A stretch of DNA of 64,000 bases from Legionella maceachernii (GCF_900167045.1 NZ_FUXJ01000005.1:186001-250000), one strand, 5' to 3'; positions 23,635-33,225 are shown, counted from the first letter of the stretch. The notes: generated by a model not told the origin, from the letters alone. Program-made: numbers and translations.

Positions 23635-26298
23635 ATGACATATGAGAATAGTAACGACCTTGATCCAGTAGAAACGCGTGAGTGGTTGGATGCTCTGCAG
23701 TCTGTTTTAATCAGTGATGGTAATGAACGTGCAGCTTTTCTAATTCAAGAGCTTATCAATAAGGCAAATGCCGAGGGAGTAAAACTCAAAAGCGCTATAA
23801 ATACGCCTTATTGCAATACCATCAAAACCTACGAAGAAAAACAACTACCCCCTGATGAAGGCATAGGAAAGCGAATTAATGCGCTCCTTCGCTGGAATGC
23901 GGTAGCAATGGTTTTACGTGCTGGGAAATACGCTCCTGAGCTTGGTGGCCACATCGCGACCTACGCGTCATCACTAACGCTTTATGAAGTGGGTTTTAAC
24001 TATTTTTTCAAAGGTCCGAATGGACCCCATGGCGGTGATTTACTTTACATTCAAGGGCATTCTGCACCAGGTATTTATGCTCGTGCATTTCTTGAAGGTC
24101 GTTTATCTGAGCAGCAATTGGATAAATTTCGACAAGAAGTGGAAGTGGATGGGCTTGCATCTTACCCACACCCCTGGTTGATGGGGGATTTTTGGCAATT
24201 TCCTACCGTATCAATGGGGTTAGGTCCGCTTCAAGCAATTTATCAAGCACGATTCCTCAAATACCTTGAAAATCGGGGACTCATTCAATCAGAAGGGCGC
24301 AAAGTTTGGGCTTTTCTTGGTGATGGTGAAATGGATGAACCTGAATCAGTGGGTGCTTTATCCATCGCAGCACGTGAAAAATTAGATAATTTGATTTTTG
24401 TGGTGAATTGTAATCTGCAAAGACTTGATGGTCCGGTACGTGGGAACAGCAAAATCATTCAAGAATTGGAAGGGCTCTTCCGAGGTGCTGGTTGGAATGT
24501 GATTAAGGTGATTTGGGGTGGTCGCTGGGATCCTCTCTTTGCACGTGATCATAATGGTTTGATGCAAAAACGCATGGAAGAATGTGTCGATGGTGATTAT
24601 CAAGCTTATAAAGCGAATGATGGCGCCTATGTGCGTGAACATTTCTTTGGTCAATACCCTGAGCTGAAGAAAATGGTAGAGAACATGTCAGACGAAGAAA
24701 TCTGGCGTTTAAACCGTGGTGGTCATGATCCACAAAAAATTTATGCTGCATATGCTCAAGCGCTTGAGAATAAGGGAAGTCCAACGGTGATTCTCGCCAA
24801 AACAGTCAAAGGTTATGGTATGGGAGCCGCAGGTGAAGGACAAAACATTACTCATCAGCAAAAGAAAATGACCATTGAGCAACTGCGTGCTTTTCGTGAT
24901 CGATTTAGCATTCCCATTAGTGATGATCAAATTACGGATATTCCTTTTTATCGTCCAGATGACGATAGTCCAGAAATTCGTTATCTTCATAAACAGCGTG
25001 AAGCGCTGGGCGGCTATTTACCTGCACGTGACACTGAATTTACACCCTTGAAAGTGCCCGATTTATCCGCATTTTCTGCCATTACTCAAAGCACAGGTGA
25101 TCGTGAAATTTCCACTACTATGGCTTTTGTGCGTATTCTTTCCGTGCTACTTAAAGACAAAGAAATTGGCTCGAGAATAGTGCCTATTGTTCCCGATGAA
25201 TGTCGAACTTTTGGTATGGAAGGCTTATTCCGCCAAATCGGTATTTATTCGCCCGTCGGACAACTCTATACTCCAGTCGATCATGGGCAAGTGATGTATT
25301 ACCGCGAGGCAAAAGATGGCCAAATTCTCGAGGAAGGTATTAATGAAGCCGGCGCATTTTGCTCTTGGATGGCCGCTGCCACGTCTTATAGCTCAAATAA
25401 ACTGGCAATGATTCCTTTCTATATTTATTACTCCATGTTTGGGTTTCAGCGCATTGGCGATTTAGCGTGGGCTGCTGGCGATATGCAAGCACGCGGATTT
25501 TTATTAGGTGGAACGGCAGGACGGACCACTTTAGCAGGAGAGGGTTTACAGCATCAGGATGGACATAGTCACCTCATGGCTTCAACAATCCCAAATTGTA
25601 AATCTTATGATCCGACCTATGCTTATGAGCTTGCAGTTATTATCCAAGATGGTCTGCATCGGATGTATGAAAAACAAGAAAACATGTTTTATTACATCAC
25701 AGTAATGAATGAAAATTATACTCATCCTGACATGCCAAAAGGGGTGGAGGAAGGCATTATCAAAGGAATGTACCTTCTCCAAGAAAATAAAAAGAAATCA
25801 AAAAAACATGTTCAGCTATTAGGTAGTGGTACTATTTTGCGGGAAGTGATTGCAGCGGCTAAATTATTGCAAGACGATTATGGGGTTACTGCTAATGTGT
25901 GGAGCGTGACCAGTTTTACTGAATTAAGACGCGATGGTTTAGCTGTTGAGCGTTATAATCGCATGCATCCTGAAGATAAACCGCGCCAAGCTTATGTGTC
26001 CAAACTTCTTGCTAATCAACAAGGTCCAATCATCGCTGCTACAGATTACATGCGGTTGTATGCGGATCAAATTAGGCCTTTTGTTTCAGCTTCCTTTACG
26101 GCATTAGGGACAGATGGTTATGGACGCAGTGACACACGTAAACAATTGCGCCATTTCTTTGAGGTTGACGCTAAATTTATTGCTCTAGCCGCATTAGAAG
26201 CATTAGTGCGACAAGGTGATATGCCTAAATCAACCCTCACTGACGCGATGAAGCGATACAAAATCGACAGTGAGAAGCAGGACCCAGCGACTCACTAA
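23635..26298 (+). CDS. aceE: Pyruvate dehydrogenase E1 component
   Basis: This is the homodimeric, thiamine-diphosphate E1 that decarboxylates pyruvate and acetylates the lipoyl group of E2. Its 887 residues match E. coli AceE. Features include GDLLYIQGHSAPGIYARAFL, the ThDP/Mg motif GDGEMDEPESVGALSIA followed by the asparagine in VNCNLQRLDGPV, and TVKGYGMGAAGEGQN. The C-terminal region has GEGLQHQDGHS, typical of this E1 class. A GAGGAACAG-type ribosome site precedes ATG 23635. It heads the aceE-aceF-lpdA cluster, though 92 bp with a palindrome separates it from aceF. Confidence 0.97.
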   Translation: MTYENSNDLDPVETREWLDALQSVLISDGNERAAFLIQELINKANAEGVKLKSAINTPYCNTIKTYEEKQLPPDEGIGKRINALLRWNAVAMVLRAGKYAPELGGHIATYASSLTLYEVGFNYFFKGPNGPHGGDLLYIQGHSAPGIYARAFLEGRLSEQQLDKFRQEVEVDGLASYPHPWLMGDFWQFPTVSMGLGPLQAIYQARFLKYLENRGLIQSEGRKVWAFLGDGEMDEPESVGALSIAAREKLDNLIFVVNCNLQRLDGPVRGNSKIIQELEGLFRGAGWNVIKVIWGGRWDPLFARDHNGLMQKRMEECVDGDYQAYKANDGAYVREHFFGQYPELKKMVENMSDEEIWRLNRGGHDPQKIYAAYAQALENKGSPTVILAKTVKGYGMGAAGEGQNITHQQKKMTIEQLRAFRDRFSIPISDDQITDIPFYRPDDDSPEIRYLHKQREALGGYLPARDTEFTPLKVPDLSAFSAITQSTGDREISTTMAFVRILSVLLKDKEIGSRIVPIVPDECRTFGMEGLFRQIGIYSPVGQLYTPVDHGQVMYYREAKDGQILEEGINEAGAFCSWMAAATSYSSNKLAMIPFYIYYSMFGFQRIGDLAWAAGDMQARGFLLGGTAGRTTLAGEGLQHQDGHSHLMASTIPNCKSYDPTYAYELAVIIQDGLHRMYEKQENMFYYITVMNENYTHPDMPKGVEEGIIKGMYLLQENKKKSKKHVQLLGSGTILREVIAAAKLLQDDYGVTANVWSVTSFTELRRDGLAVERYNRMHPEDKPRQAYVSKLLANQQGPIIAATDYMRLYADQIRPFVSASFTALGTDGYGRSDTRKQLRHFFEVDAKFIALAALEALVRQGDMPKSTLTDAMKRYKIDSEKQDPATH

Positions 26299-26316
26299 CT
26301 AGACCAGAAGTAAAAT

Positions 26317-26342
26317 GTAGGTTGGGCCAAGGCCCAACCTAC
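26317..26342. repeat. Perfect dispersed palindrome between aceE and aceF
   Basis: GTAGGTTGGGCC, AA, GGCCCAACCTAC form a perfect 12-bp inverted repeat with a 2-base centre. It is the most complete copy of a motif also seen at about 18419, 40144-40225, 48409 and 49687. It can fold in mRNA and may protect or attenuate the aceE 3' end. Confidence 0.8.
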
Positions 26343-26390
26343 TGTGCTTCAAGTAGCCCTTGCAAGCTTACCTGTTTACTGAGGATAAAT

Positions 26391-27998
26391 ATGGCCGATG
26401 AGATTGAAATTAAAATTCCCGATATTGGTGGCGCAACAGATGTTGATGTCATTGAAATTATGGTAAAACCTGGGGATGAAATAAAAAAAGATGCTCCACT
26501 GATTACCCTTGAATCAGACAAAGCAAGTATGGAGATTCCATCGCCGCAAGCCGGCAAAATAAATAACGTGAAAGTGAAAGTAGGAGACAAGGTTTCGGAG
26601 GGTGATGTAATTCTCACTTTGACTACGAGTGCACAAAGCGAGGCTTCTAAACCCGCAGTCTCCATTGACAAAAAGGCTGAAAAGAAAACCGAGGAAAAAA
26701 CGGAAGAAACGCCTAAAGTTGAAAAAACTGTCACAACTTCTCAGCGACTTGAAGTTCGTGTTCCTGACATTGGTAGTGCAACCGAAGTTGACGTCATCGA
26801 TGTCATGATTAAGGCAGGGCAATGGGTCGAAAAAGAGCAATCCATTATCACGCTAGAAGGTGATAAAGCCACCATGGATATTCCTTCCCCCGCTGCGGGG
26901 ACGGTTGAAGAAGTTTCCGTTAAAGTAGGCGATAAGGTTTCACAAGATAGCCTGATTTTAACTTTGAGTTCAGAAGAGACCGTTGCCAAAGAACCCGTGA
27001 AGCCCTCTTCACTGGCAGTACAATCCACAGAAAAAGAGGAAATAGAGCAACCAGAGAAAGGTGTTTCCTCGCTTAAAACAGAATCCTTTGAAAAAACCGC
27101 TGGTGTTAGTGTTTCTGCTGGACCTTCGGTCCGTCGTTTAGCCCGGGAATTTGGAGTGAATCTATCTGAGGTAAAAGGAACTGGGCGTAAGTCAAGAATC
27201 ACTAAAGAAGATGTTCAACTCTATGTAAAAACCAAATTGAGCGAAAAGCAAGCAGGTAGTTTTTCAGTGCCAAGTGCACCTGTTATCGATTTTAGCAAAT
27301 TTGGTGAAATTGAAGTTAAACCATTAAATAAGATCAAGCGGCTAACAGGGATAAATGTTCATCGTTCTTGGATTACTATCCCTCATGTGACTCAATTTGA
27401 TGAAGCAGACATTACTGATTTAGAAACATTTCGTAAATCAGAAGCTGAAAATGCCAAACAAGCTGGTTATAAATTAACATTACTTGCTTTTGTAACCAAA
27501 GTGGTGGCAAAAGCTTTAGCAGCCTACCCACAATTTAATGCTTCTTTGGATGTCGCGGGTGAAAATCTGATTTATAAGCGTTATTATCACATTGGTATAG
27601 CAGTTGAAACACCCAATGGCCTGGTTGTCCCTGTTATCAAGAATGTGGATCAATTATCAGTGAGCGAGATTGCTGTTGAAATGGCTCAAGTGAGTGCTAA
27701 AGCGCGTGATAAAGGATTAATGCCGACTGATATGAGTGGCGGATGCTTTACGATATCCAGTTTGGGCGGTATTGGTGGCACTGCATTTACTCCTATTGTG
27801 AACAGTCCAGAAGTGGCTATTTTGGGGCTTTCTCGTTCAAGTATAAAGCCTGTTTATGAACAAGGGGAGTTTAAGCCGCGCCTGATGTTGCCTTTGTCAC
27901 TTTCCTATGATCATCGAGTGATTGATGGAGCAGAAGCTGCTCGGTTTACACGATTTATTAGTGAAGCGCTTAGCGATATACGACGAGTCTTATTGTAA
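26391..27998 (+). CDS. aceF: Dihydrolipoamide acetyltransferase (E2 of pyruvate dehydrogenase)
   Basis: This is the E2 core that carries acetyl groups on lipoyl arms and transfers them to CoA. I chose ATG 26391 (after GAGGAT), giving 535 residues; a longer frame runs back through the palindrome. Two lipoyl domains are present, with lipoylated lysines in ESDKASM (K44) and EGDKATM (K159), joined by charged or Pro/Glu linkers. The E3-binding domain (PSVRRLAREFGVNLSEV) follows at about 245-285. The catalytic domain ends with SYDHRVIDGAEAARF, which holds the active-site His and Asp. E. coli has three lipoyl domains; two is normal in many other bacteria. Confidence 0.96.
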   Translation: MADEIEIKIPDIGGATDVDVIEIMVKPGDEIKKDAPLITLESDKASMEIPSPQAGKINNVKVKVGDKVSEGDVILTLTTSAQSEASKPAVSIDKKAEKKTEEKTEETPKVEKTVTTSQRLEVRVPDIGSATEVDVIDVMIKAGQWVEKEQSIITLEGDKATMDIPSPAAGTVEEVSVKVGDKVSQDSLILTLSSEETVAKEPVKPSSLAVQSTEKEEIEQPEKGVSSLKTESFEKTAGVSVSAGPSVRRLAREFGVNLSEVKGTGRKSRITKEDVQLYVKTKLSEKQAGSFSVPSAPVIDFSKFGEIEVKPLNKIKRLTGINVHRSWITIPHVTQFDEADITDLETFRKSEAENAKQAGYKLTLLAFVTKVVAKALAAYPQFNASLDVAGENLIYKRYYHIGIAVETPNGLVVPVIKNVDQLSVSEIAVEMAQVSAKARDKGLMPTDMSGGCFTISSLGGIGGTAFTPIVNSPEVAILGLSRSSIKPVYEQGEFKPRLMLPLSLSYDHRVIDGAEAARFTRFISEALSDIRRVLL

Positions 27999-28008
27999 AG
28001 AGGATGAA

Positions 28009-29433
28009 ATGACTGAAACTATAAAAACTGAAGTGGTTGTATTGGGAAGTGGTCCTGGGGGATATTCCGCAGCATTTCGCGCTGCTGATTTAGGCAAAAA
28101 AGTGGTTTTAGTGGAGCGCTATGACACGCTAGGGGGCGTTTGCTTAAATGTTGGTTGTATTCCATCAAAAGCTTTATTACACATTGCTAAAGTGATCGAT
28201 GAAGCGGATGAAATGGCCGATCAAGGTGTCAGCTTTGGAAAACCGAAATTAGACAGAAAAAAAATTGTGGCTTGGAAAAACTCTGTTGTCAGTAAACTGA
28301 CGGGGGGTTTAAAAATTTTAGCTAAGCAGCGAAAAGTAGACGTGGTTACGGGGCTTGCCAAATTTTCTGGTACTCATCAAGTAACTGTTAAAGGAAAAGA
28401 AGGCAATACGACGATTGAATTTGAAAACGCAATCATTGCGGTCGGTAGTGAATCGATTAATCTTCCTTTTATTCCGGAAGATCCACGTATTTTTAGTTCG
28501 ACTGGTGCTTTAGAGTTAGCCGATATCAAAGGCAACTTGCTTGTTTTGGGTGGTGGAATCATTGGTTTGGAGATGGCGACTGTTTACTCAGCTATGGGTG
28601 TTGAGGTGACTGTCGTTGAGTTCATGGATCAATTAATTCCTGGTGCCGATGCGGATTTAGTCAATGTGCTGCAAAAGAGAATGGCGAAAAAGGGAGTTAA
28701 ATTCTTGTTGAAGACAAAAGTGACTGCAATGGAAGCAAAAAAAGATGCTATCTATGTTAGTATGGAAGGTCAGCACGCCACTGATAAGCCCCTAACCTTC
28801 CAGCAAGTACTCGTAGCCGTGGGTAGAAAACCGAACGGTGGAGCAATTGATGCGGATAAAGCCGGTATTAAAGTCGATGAACGCGGTTTTATTAAAGTAG
28901 ATAAACAAATGCGAACGAATGTACCTCACATTTATGCTATTGGTGACGTGGCAAGTCAACCGATGCTTGCTCACAAAGCCATACCAGAGGGGCGACTCGC
29001 AGCGGAAGTCATCGCGGGTAAAAAACACTATTTCGAACCTAAATGTATTCCTAGTGTAGCCTATACTGATCCAGAAATTGCTTGGACAGGGCTTACTGAA
29101 AAAGAAGCAAAAGAGAAGGGAATTGAATTCGAGAAAGCAGTTTTCCCCTGGATAGCAAGCGGCCGTGCACTAAGCGTAGGTCGTGAAGAAGGGATGACGA
29201 AGCTATTGTTTGATCCGAAATCCAAACGTATTCTCGGCGCGGGAATTGTAGGGGTTAATGCCGGAGACTTGATTACTGAAGCTTCATTGGCCATTGAGAT
29301 GGAATGTGACGTAGAAGATATCGCGTTAACTATTCACCCCCATCCAACTCTTTCCGAACCTATTGGGCTAGCTGCCGAAATATTTGAGGGTACAATTACC
29401 GATCTTTATTTACCTAAAAAGAAAAAGGAATAA
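28009..29433 (+). CDS. lpdA: Dihydrolipoamide dehydrogenase (E3)
   Basis: This FAD enzyme reoxidises the dihydrolipoyl groups of E2 and reduces NAD+. I chose ATG 28009 with AGAGGA upstream, 10 bp after the aceF stop, giving 474 residues. Features are an N-terminal FAD motif GSGPGGYSAAFRA, the redox disulfide GGVCLNVGCIPSK, NAD motif GGGIIGLEMATVY, and a C-terminal His-Glu pair in TIHPHPTLSEPIG. It probably also serves the 2-oxoglutarate dehydrogenase complex, as in other bacteria. It is the last gene of the operon before a stem-loop. Confidence 0.97.
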   Translation: MTETIKTEVVVLGSGPGGYSAAFRAADLGKKVVLVERYDTLGGVCLNVGCIPSKALLHIAKVIDEADEMADQGVSFGKPKLDRKKIVAWKNSVVSKLTGGLKILAKQRKVDVVTGLAKFSGTHQVTVKGKEGNTTIEFENAIIAVGSESINLPFIPEDPRIFSSTGALELADIKGNLLVLGGGIIGLEMATVYSAMGVEVTVVEFMDQLIPGADADLVNVLQKRMAKKGVKFLLKTKVTAMEAKKDAIYVSMEGQHATDKPLTFQQVLVAVGRKPNGGAIDADKAGIKVDERGFIKVDKQMRTNVPHIYAIGDVASQPMLAHKAIPEGRLAAEVIAGKKHYFEPKCIPSVAYTDPEIAWTGLTEKEAKEKGIEFEKAVFPWIASGRALSVGREEGMTKLLFDPKSKRILGAGIVGVNAGDLITEASLAIEMECDVEDIALTIHPHPTLSEPIGLAAEIFEGTITDLYLPKKKKE

Positions 29434-29443
29434 CCTTTTAAAT

Positions 29444-29474
29444 TTGCGCTAATCTTTAGGAAAGATTAGCGCAA
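29444..29474. terminator. Stem-loop after lpdA
   Basis: A perfect 14-bp inverted repeat (TTGCGCTAATCTTT, loop AGG, AAAGATTAGCGCAA) lies 11 bp after the lpdA stop and just before rimI. There is no T-run beyond it, so termination may be partial. Confidence 0.55.
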
Positions 29475-29487
29475 AGATGAGATTCAA

Positions 29488-29949
29488 ATGCTACCTAAAA
29501 TACGCCCCATGCAGCAAAGCGATATAGAAAGTGTGTATGAAATTGAAAAGTCATCCCACCTTGCTCCTTGGGGAGAAGACATCTTAAGCGACTGCGTATT
29601 AGTAGGCTATGATTGCCGTGTAATTGAATTGACGGTAAATAACACCGAACAGATCATTGGTTACATTATATGTCGCTATAGCTTCAATGTTTGTCATATT
29701 CTCAATTTGTGTGTCTCCACACCGTATCAAGGCAAAGGTTACGGACAATTAATTCTGCAATCAGTACTTGATTCGCTTAAAAGTAATGCCGCGATAAACA
29801 CCGTTATTCTAGAAGTTCGACCAAGTAATGCGGCTGCTATGGCTTTATATAAAAAATTTGGTTTCCTGCAAGATTCGATTAAAAAAGGCTATTATAATGA
29901 CAGTCACGGACTAGAAGATGCTATTTTATTGAAAAAACTTCTGTCGTAA
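29488..29949 (+). CDS. rimI: Ribosomal protein S18 alanine N-acetyltransferase-like GNAT
   Basis: This is a 153-residue GNAT acetyltransferase. It carries the acetyl-CoA binding motif YQGKGYGQLIL and the RimI-type VILEVRPSNAAAMALYKKFGF, plus IRPMQQSDIESVYEIEKSSH at the start. RimI acetylates the N-terminal Ala of ribosomal protein S18. It follows lpdA by 54 bp with a stem-loop between, so its expression may be separate or reduced. Another GNAT specificity cannot be excluded. Confidence 0.85.
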   Translation: MLPKIRPMQQSDIESVYEIEKSSHLAPWGEDILSDCVLVGYDCRVIELTVNNTEQIIGYIICRYSFNVCHILNLCVSTPYQGKGYGQLILQSVLDSLKSNAAINTVILEVRPSNAAAMALYKKFGFLQDSIKKGYYNDSHGLEDAILLKKLLS

Positions 29950-29976
29950 CTTGATTGATAAAATGCTTACGGGATC

Positions 29977-30357
29977 ACCTCTTGGTAGGGCTCCTGCCAA
30001 AAATCGGGAGGTCCTTCGCTAACGCTCAGGATGACGGTTGTTGTTCGAGCGTACGGTTGTCGTCCCGAACGTAGTGAGGGATCTCCTTGGTAAAGCTCCT
30101 GTCAAGAGTGTGGAGGTCCCTCGGTTTGCTCGGGATGACGGTTGTTGTTCGAGCGTACGGTTGTCGTCCCGAACGTAGTGAGGGATCTCCTTGGTAAAGC
30201 TCCTGTCAAGAGTGTGGAGGTCCCTCGGTTTGCTCGGGATGACGGTTGTTGTTCGAGCGTACGGTTGTCGTCCCGAACGTAGTGAGGGATCTCCTTAGTA
30301 AAGCTCCTACCAAGAGTGTGGAGGTCCCTCGCTTTGCTCGGGATGACAGGGTGCTCA
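29977..30357. repeat. Tandem array of a 104-bp palindromic repeat
   Basis: Three complete 104-bp units start at 30031, 30135 and 30239, with partial units on both sides. The first two are identical; the third differs at about 4 positions. Within each unit, a segment GTCGTCCCGAACGTAGTGAG is an imperfect inverted copy of a segment reading CTCGGTTTGCTCGGGATGAC, so the unit can form a long hairpin. The array fills the whole gap between rimI and the GCS2 gene and touches the latter's stop codon. Translated, it gives the nonsense pattern seen in many spurious annotations (VIPSKARDL / HPEQTEGPP). Confidence 0.92.
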
Positions 30358-31473
30358 GGAGGTCCAAAGTTTACATTGTTCTGCAACCACTTTAGGATAG
30401 GAATTAAACTGCTTTAATAATTGCTTCAGTAAGACAGAATCGTTCTGCTTATTACAGACATCTTGCGCAATTTGTAAAATATAGTCCATTGAGTTTAATT
30501 GATTTGCGTATTTTTCAATTTTTTTGATCGTGTCCAGTACATCGTTTTTAATAAGACAACGTTCTGAAGTGTAGGGATTAATGGTATACCCATCAAAGCC
30601 ATAGCGACTGGCTTGAAAACGATTGTAGTTGTAAACATAATACAAATCGCGCTCAAGCTTATCCGGTTTTTCTTTTAGCAAATAAAGTGATAAGGCTTGA
30701 AGATAAGCAGCGATAGCGACTGCTTTTTTTAGTGTAAGCGGAGTATCACATACTCGTAATTCAACTGTTCCGTACTCGGGTTTGGGGCGAATATCCCAAT
30801 AAAAATCTTTCATTGATTCAACAATACCTAGGCCTTTTAATTTATAAAAATAAGTCGAAAAATCTTGCCAGTTTGTTAAATAAGGAATGACACCGCTCAA
30901 GGGAAAAGCGTTAAAAACAGTGGAGCGAGAAGAATAAAAACCCGTGTCAATGCCTTGATAAAAAGGAGATGATGCACAAATCGCAATAAAATGGGGGACA
31001 TAGCGGGCAAGTGCATGAGTTAAATAAATCGCATCCTCACGATGTGCACAGCCGATATGAATGTGCTCACCAAATACCGTTGAGCGCTTGGATAAGTAAC
31101 GATAATGTCGAGATAAATTCTTATACCGTTTAGTAGGAAATATCTTTTGAAGGGACCATCGATGAAAGGGATGAGTTCCACCACCGCAAAAAAAGACATC
31201 CACCTGCTTGGCAAGGTTTAATAAAACAGCTTGTAGACTATATAACTCTTCCAGTAAGTCATTCACTGAATGATGAATGGAAGAATTAATTTCAATCATG
31301 GATTGTGTTATTTCGGGCTTTATTTGTTTTTGATAGGGGTGTTCCTTAATGCTTCTTATAAGATCTTTTGCTCTTGGGGCGAGACCATAGCTGTGAGAGT
31401 TAATAATTTGCAATTCCAATTCGACACCCAATGATACCTGGGTTGAACGCTTAAAAGCTAAGGTTCTTTTCAT
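30355..31473 (-). CDS. GCS2-family carboxylate-amine ligase (YbdK-like)
   Basis: This 372-residue protein belongs to the glutamate-cysteine ligase family 2 (YbdK). The N-terminus has LGVELELQIINSHSYGLAP, the metal-binding Glu pattern of the family. It also has FCGGGTHPFHRW, FGEHIHIGCAH, and RPKPEYGTVELRVCDTPLTL, which are GCS2 signatures. YbdK has weak glutamate-cysteine ligase activity, and other members make diverse amides, so the substrate is uncertain. The stop codon lies at the edge of the 104-bp repeat array. It is the only gene in its transcription unit. Confidence 0.88.
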   Translation of the reverse strand: MKRTLAFKRSTQVSLGVELELQIINSHSYGLAPRAKDLIRSIKEHPYQKQIKPEITQSMIEINSSIHHSVNDLLEELYSLQAVLLNLAKQVDVFFCGGGTHPFHRWSLQKIFPTKRYKNLSRHYRYLSKRSTVFGEHIHIGCAHREDAIYLTHALARYVPHFIAICASSPFYQGIDTGFYSSRSTVFNAFPLSGVIPYLTNWQDFSTYFYKLKGLGIVESMKDFYWDIRPKPEYGTVELRVCDTPLTLKKAVAIAAYLQALSLYLLKEKPDKLERDLYYVYNYNRFQASRYGFDGYTINPYTSERCLIKNDVLDTIKKIEKYANQLNSMDYILQIAQDVCNKQNDSVLLKQLLKQFNSYPKVVAEQCKLWTS

Positions 31474-31612
31474 AGTGTTCTTCCGTAACAGTGACCTTAG
31501 ATGCCCTAATTTAAGAGTAGTTCATTTTTTATGAGAGAACAGGGCAAAAACTGTTCGTACAGTCAATTGTCTTGGAATTATTTTTATTTCCCGTCGTAAT
31601 CTGTGCTGCAAT

Positions 31613-32416
31613 TTAATTGCTTGTGCTCATTTCGGGGAACTGATTGGTCAACATCTTTGCTAAAAACTCTTGAAGATGAGGCTTATCCACTTCCGATTGT
31701 AAATAATGATGTAAATTTTGCAGTGAGAGCTGATAGTTTTCCTGAGTTAATATGCCTCGCATTAATTCGAAACGCAAATAAACGCAATAAGTATTCAATA
31801 CATCGGTCTCACAATAGTTGCGGATACTTTTGAGCTGGCCTGAACGAAATTGCTCCCAAACCTTTGCTCCACTCATTCCCATTTTCCCCGGGAACCCTAA
31901 CATGGAGGCGATTTCGTCTAAAGGTGCAAATGCTTTATTCTGGTACGCGGCTAAAATATCCATGAGATCAAGATGGCGATAGTGGAAACGATTTAGGTAG
32001 TTATTCCAGCGAAATGATTGGTGATTTTCACCGGTTTCCCAATAAGTAGAGGCAGATACCCCATGTAAAAGAGCGCGATAGTGAAGAACGGGTAAATCAA
32101 AACCACAACCATTCCAGCTGACCAAGGTAGGTGCGTATTTATCAATGCCAGAAAAAAAACGCTGAATTAGATCTTTCTCATCGGAATGTTCATCACCTAA
32201 AGACCATACTTTAAGATGAGCACCTTGGCTTAGCACCAAAGAAATAGCGACAATTTTTTGCAAATAATGCGGTAAAAAATCATTACCTGATTTGGCCCGG
32301 CGTAAAGCAAAAAGGGCATTTGCAGTGTCTTCGTCAGATAAACTGTGAAGATTATATAAACGACGCCCTGCTTCTACGTCAGGAATAGTTTCAATGTCAA
32401 AGACTAAAATACTCAT
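31613..32416 (-). CDS. PolB-like 3'-5' exonuclease (DEDDy)
   Basis: This 267-residue protein begins MSILVFDIETIPD, which is an Exo I motif with catalytic Asp and Glu. Exo II is WNGCGFDLPVL and Exo III is NYCETDVLNTYCVYLR (YxxxD). It is a stand-alone nuclease domain of the predicted 3'-5' exonuclease family related to DNA polymerase B proofreading domains, with no polymerase attached. I chose ATG 32416 since the motif begins directly there; a 16-residue upstream extension to 32464 is possible. The role in repair is inferred from the family. Confidence 0.87.
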   Translation of the reverse strand: MSILVFDIETIPDVEAGRRLYNLHSLSDEDTANALFALRRAKSGNDFLPHYLQKIVAISLVLSQGAHLKVWSLGDEHSDEKDLIQRFFSGIDKYAPTLVSWNGCGFDLPVLHYRALLHGVSASTYWETGENHQSFRWNNYLNRFHYRHLDLMDILAAYQNKAFAPLDEIASMLGFPGKMGMSGAKVWEQFRSGQLKSIRNYCETDVLNTYCVYLRFELMRGILTQENYQLSLQNLHHYLQSEVDKPHLQEFLAKMLTNQFPEMSTSN

Positions 32417-32643
32417 CTTAAAGTTAAACCGGCCTTCAATTCTTATGCAAGTTATCATAGCCAACCTAATTTGTGAATTGCCTATGTCGTGAAAAGGCGA
32501 GCAATATTAGATTTTATATGATCTCTTTAAGATCAAATTATATAAAATAATCGCATTAAAAATAATTATCGATAAAAATATTTAATTTTGTTAGCTTTTT
32601 TGTTACTAATACGGGACTTATTAACTAATGATCAACAATAAAA

Positions 32644-33225
32644 ATGAATTTTAAGACGTTACCGCTTATTGCATTTTCCTTTTTACTTGTTTCTTGTGTG
32701 AGCAAGCCCCCCTCCGATGTGAATAATATTTGTAGAATTTTTAACCAATACCCCCAATGGTATCGAGATGCCAAAGATGTTGAGCGACGCTGGCGCATTC
32801 CAGTTGCTGTGCAAATGGCCATCATTCACCAGGAATCAAAATTTGATGGTAGAGCGAAACCACCTCGTACGAAGCTTCTTTGGGTTATTCCTTTCAAGAG
32901 AGCCTCTAGTGCGTATGGTTATACGCAGGCACTTCGCACCACTTGGCGCCAATATAAAAAAGCAGAAAGCGGTGGAGGAATGTTTGCTTCACGCGATGTG
33001 TTTTCTGATGCGGTTGATTTTGTCGGTTGGTATGCTAATCAAGCTTATCGTACTGCTCATATCCCAAGGGATGATGCCTACCTTTTATACTTGGCTTACC
33101 ATGAAGGAATAGGGGGCTATCAACGTAAAACTTATCTTAAGAAACCATGGTTAATTCAAGTTGCTCGTAAGGTGAAGGCTCGCTCACAAATTTACCAAGC
33201 GCAATTAAACCAATGTAGAAGATAA
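32644..33225 (+). CDS. Lytic transglycosylase (SLT) lipoprotein
   Basis: This 193-residue lipoprotein has a signal peptide with lipobox LVSC at residues 15-18. The SLT fold begins with RWRIPVAVQMAIIHQESKFDG, where Glu in HQES is the catalytic acid. SSAYGYTQALRTTWRQYK and YLAYHEGIGGYQRKTYL follow as the conserved GYTQ and AYHxG motifs. It probably cleaves peptidoglycan from the periplasmic side of a membrane. The insertion KPPRTKLLWVIPFKR between the Glu and GYTQ motifs is typical of a Gram-negative subgroup. It is monocistronic. Confidence 0.9.
   Translation: MNFKTLPLIAFSFLLVSCVSKPPSDVNNICRIFNQYPQWYRDAKDVERRWRIPVAVQMAIIHQESKFDGRAKPPRTKLLWVIPFKRASSAYGYTQALRTTWRQYKKAESGGGMFASRDVFSDAVDFVGWYANQAYRTAHIPRDDAYLLYLAYHEGIGGYQRKTYLKKPWLIQVARKVKARSQIYQAQLNQCRR

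Noticed and set aside
26339-27202. Minus-strand frames over aceF
   Set aside because: They mirror the lipoyl domain codons and are Ser/Thr-rich, as antisense frames often are.
29977-30357. CRISPR-like array
   Set aside because: The units are contiguous 104-bp tandem copies without unique spacers, and no cas genes are near.
30102-30386. 94-codon minus-strand reading frame
   Set aside because: It is the translation of the 104-bp tandem repeat (VIPSKARDL/HPEQTEGPP type), a known source of false genes.
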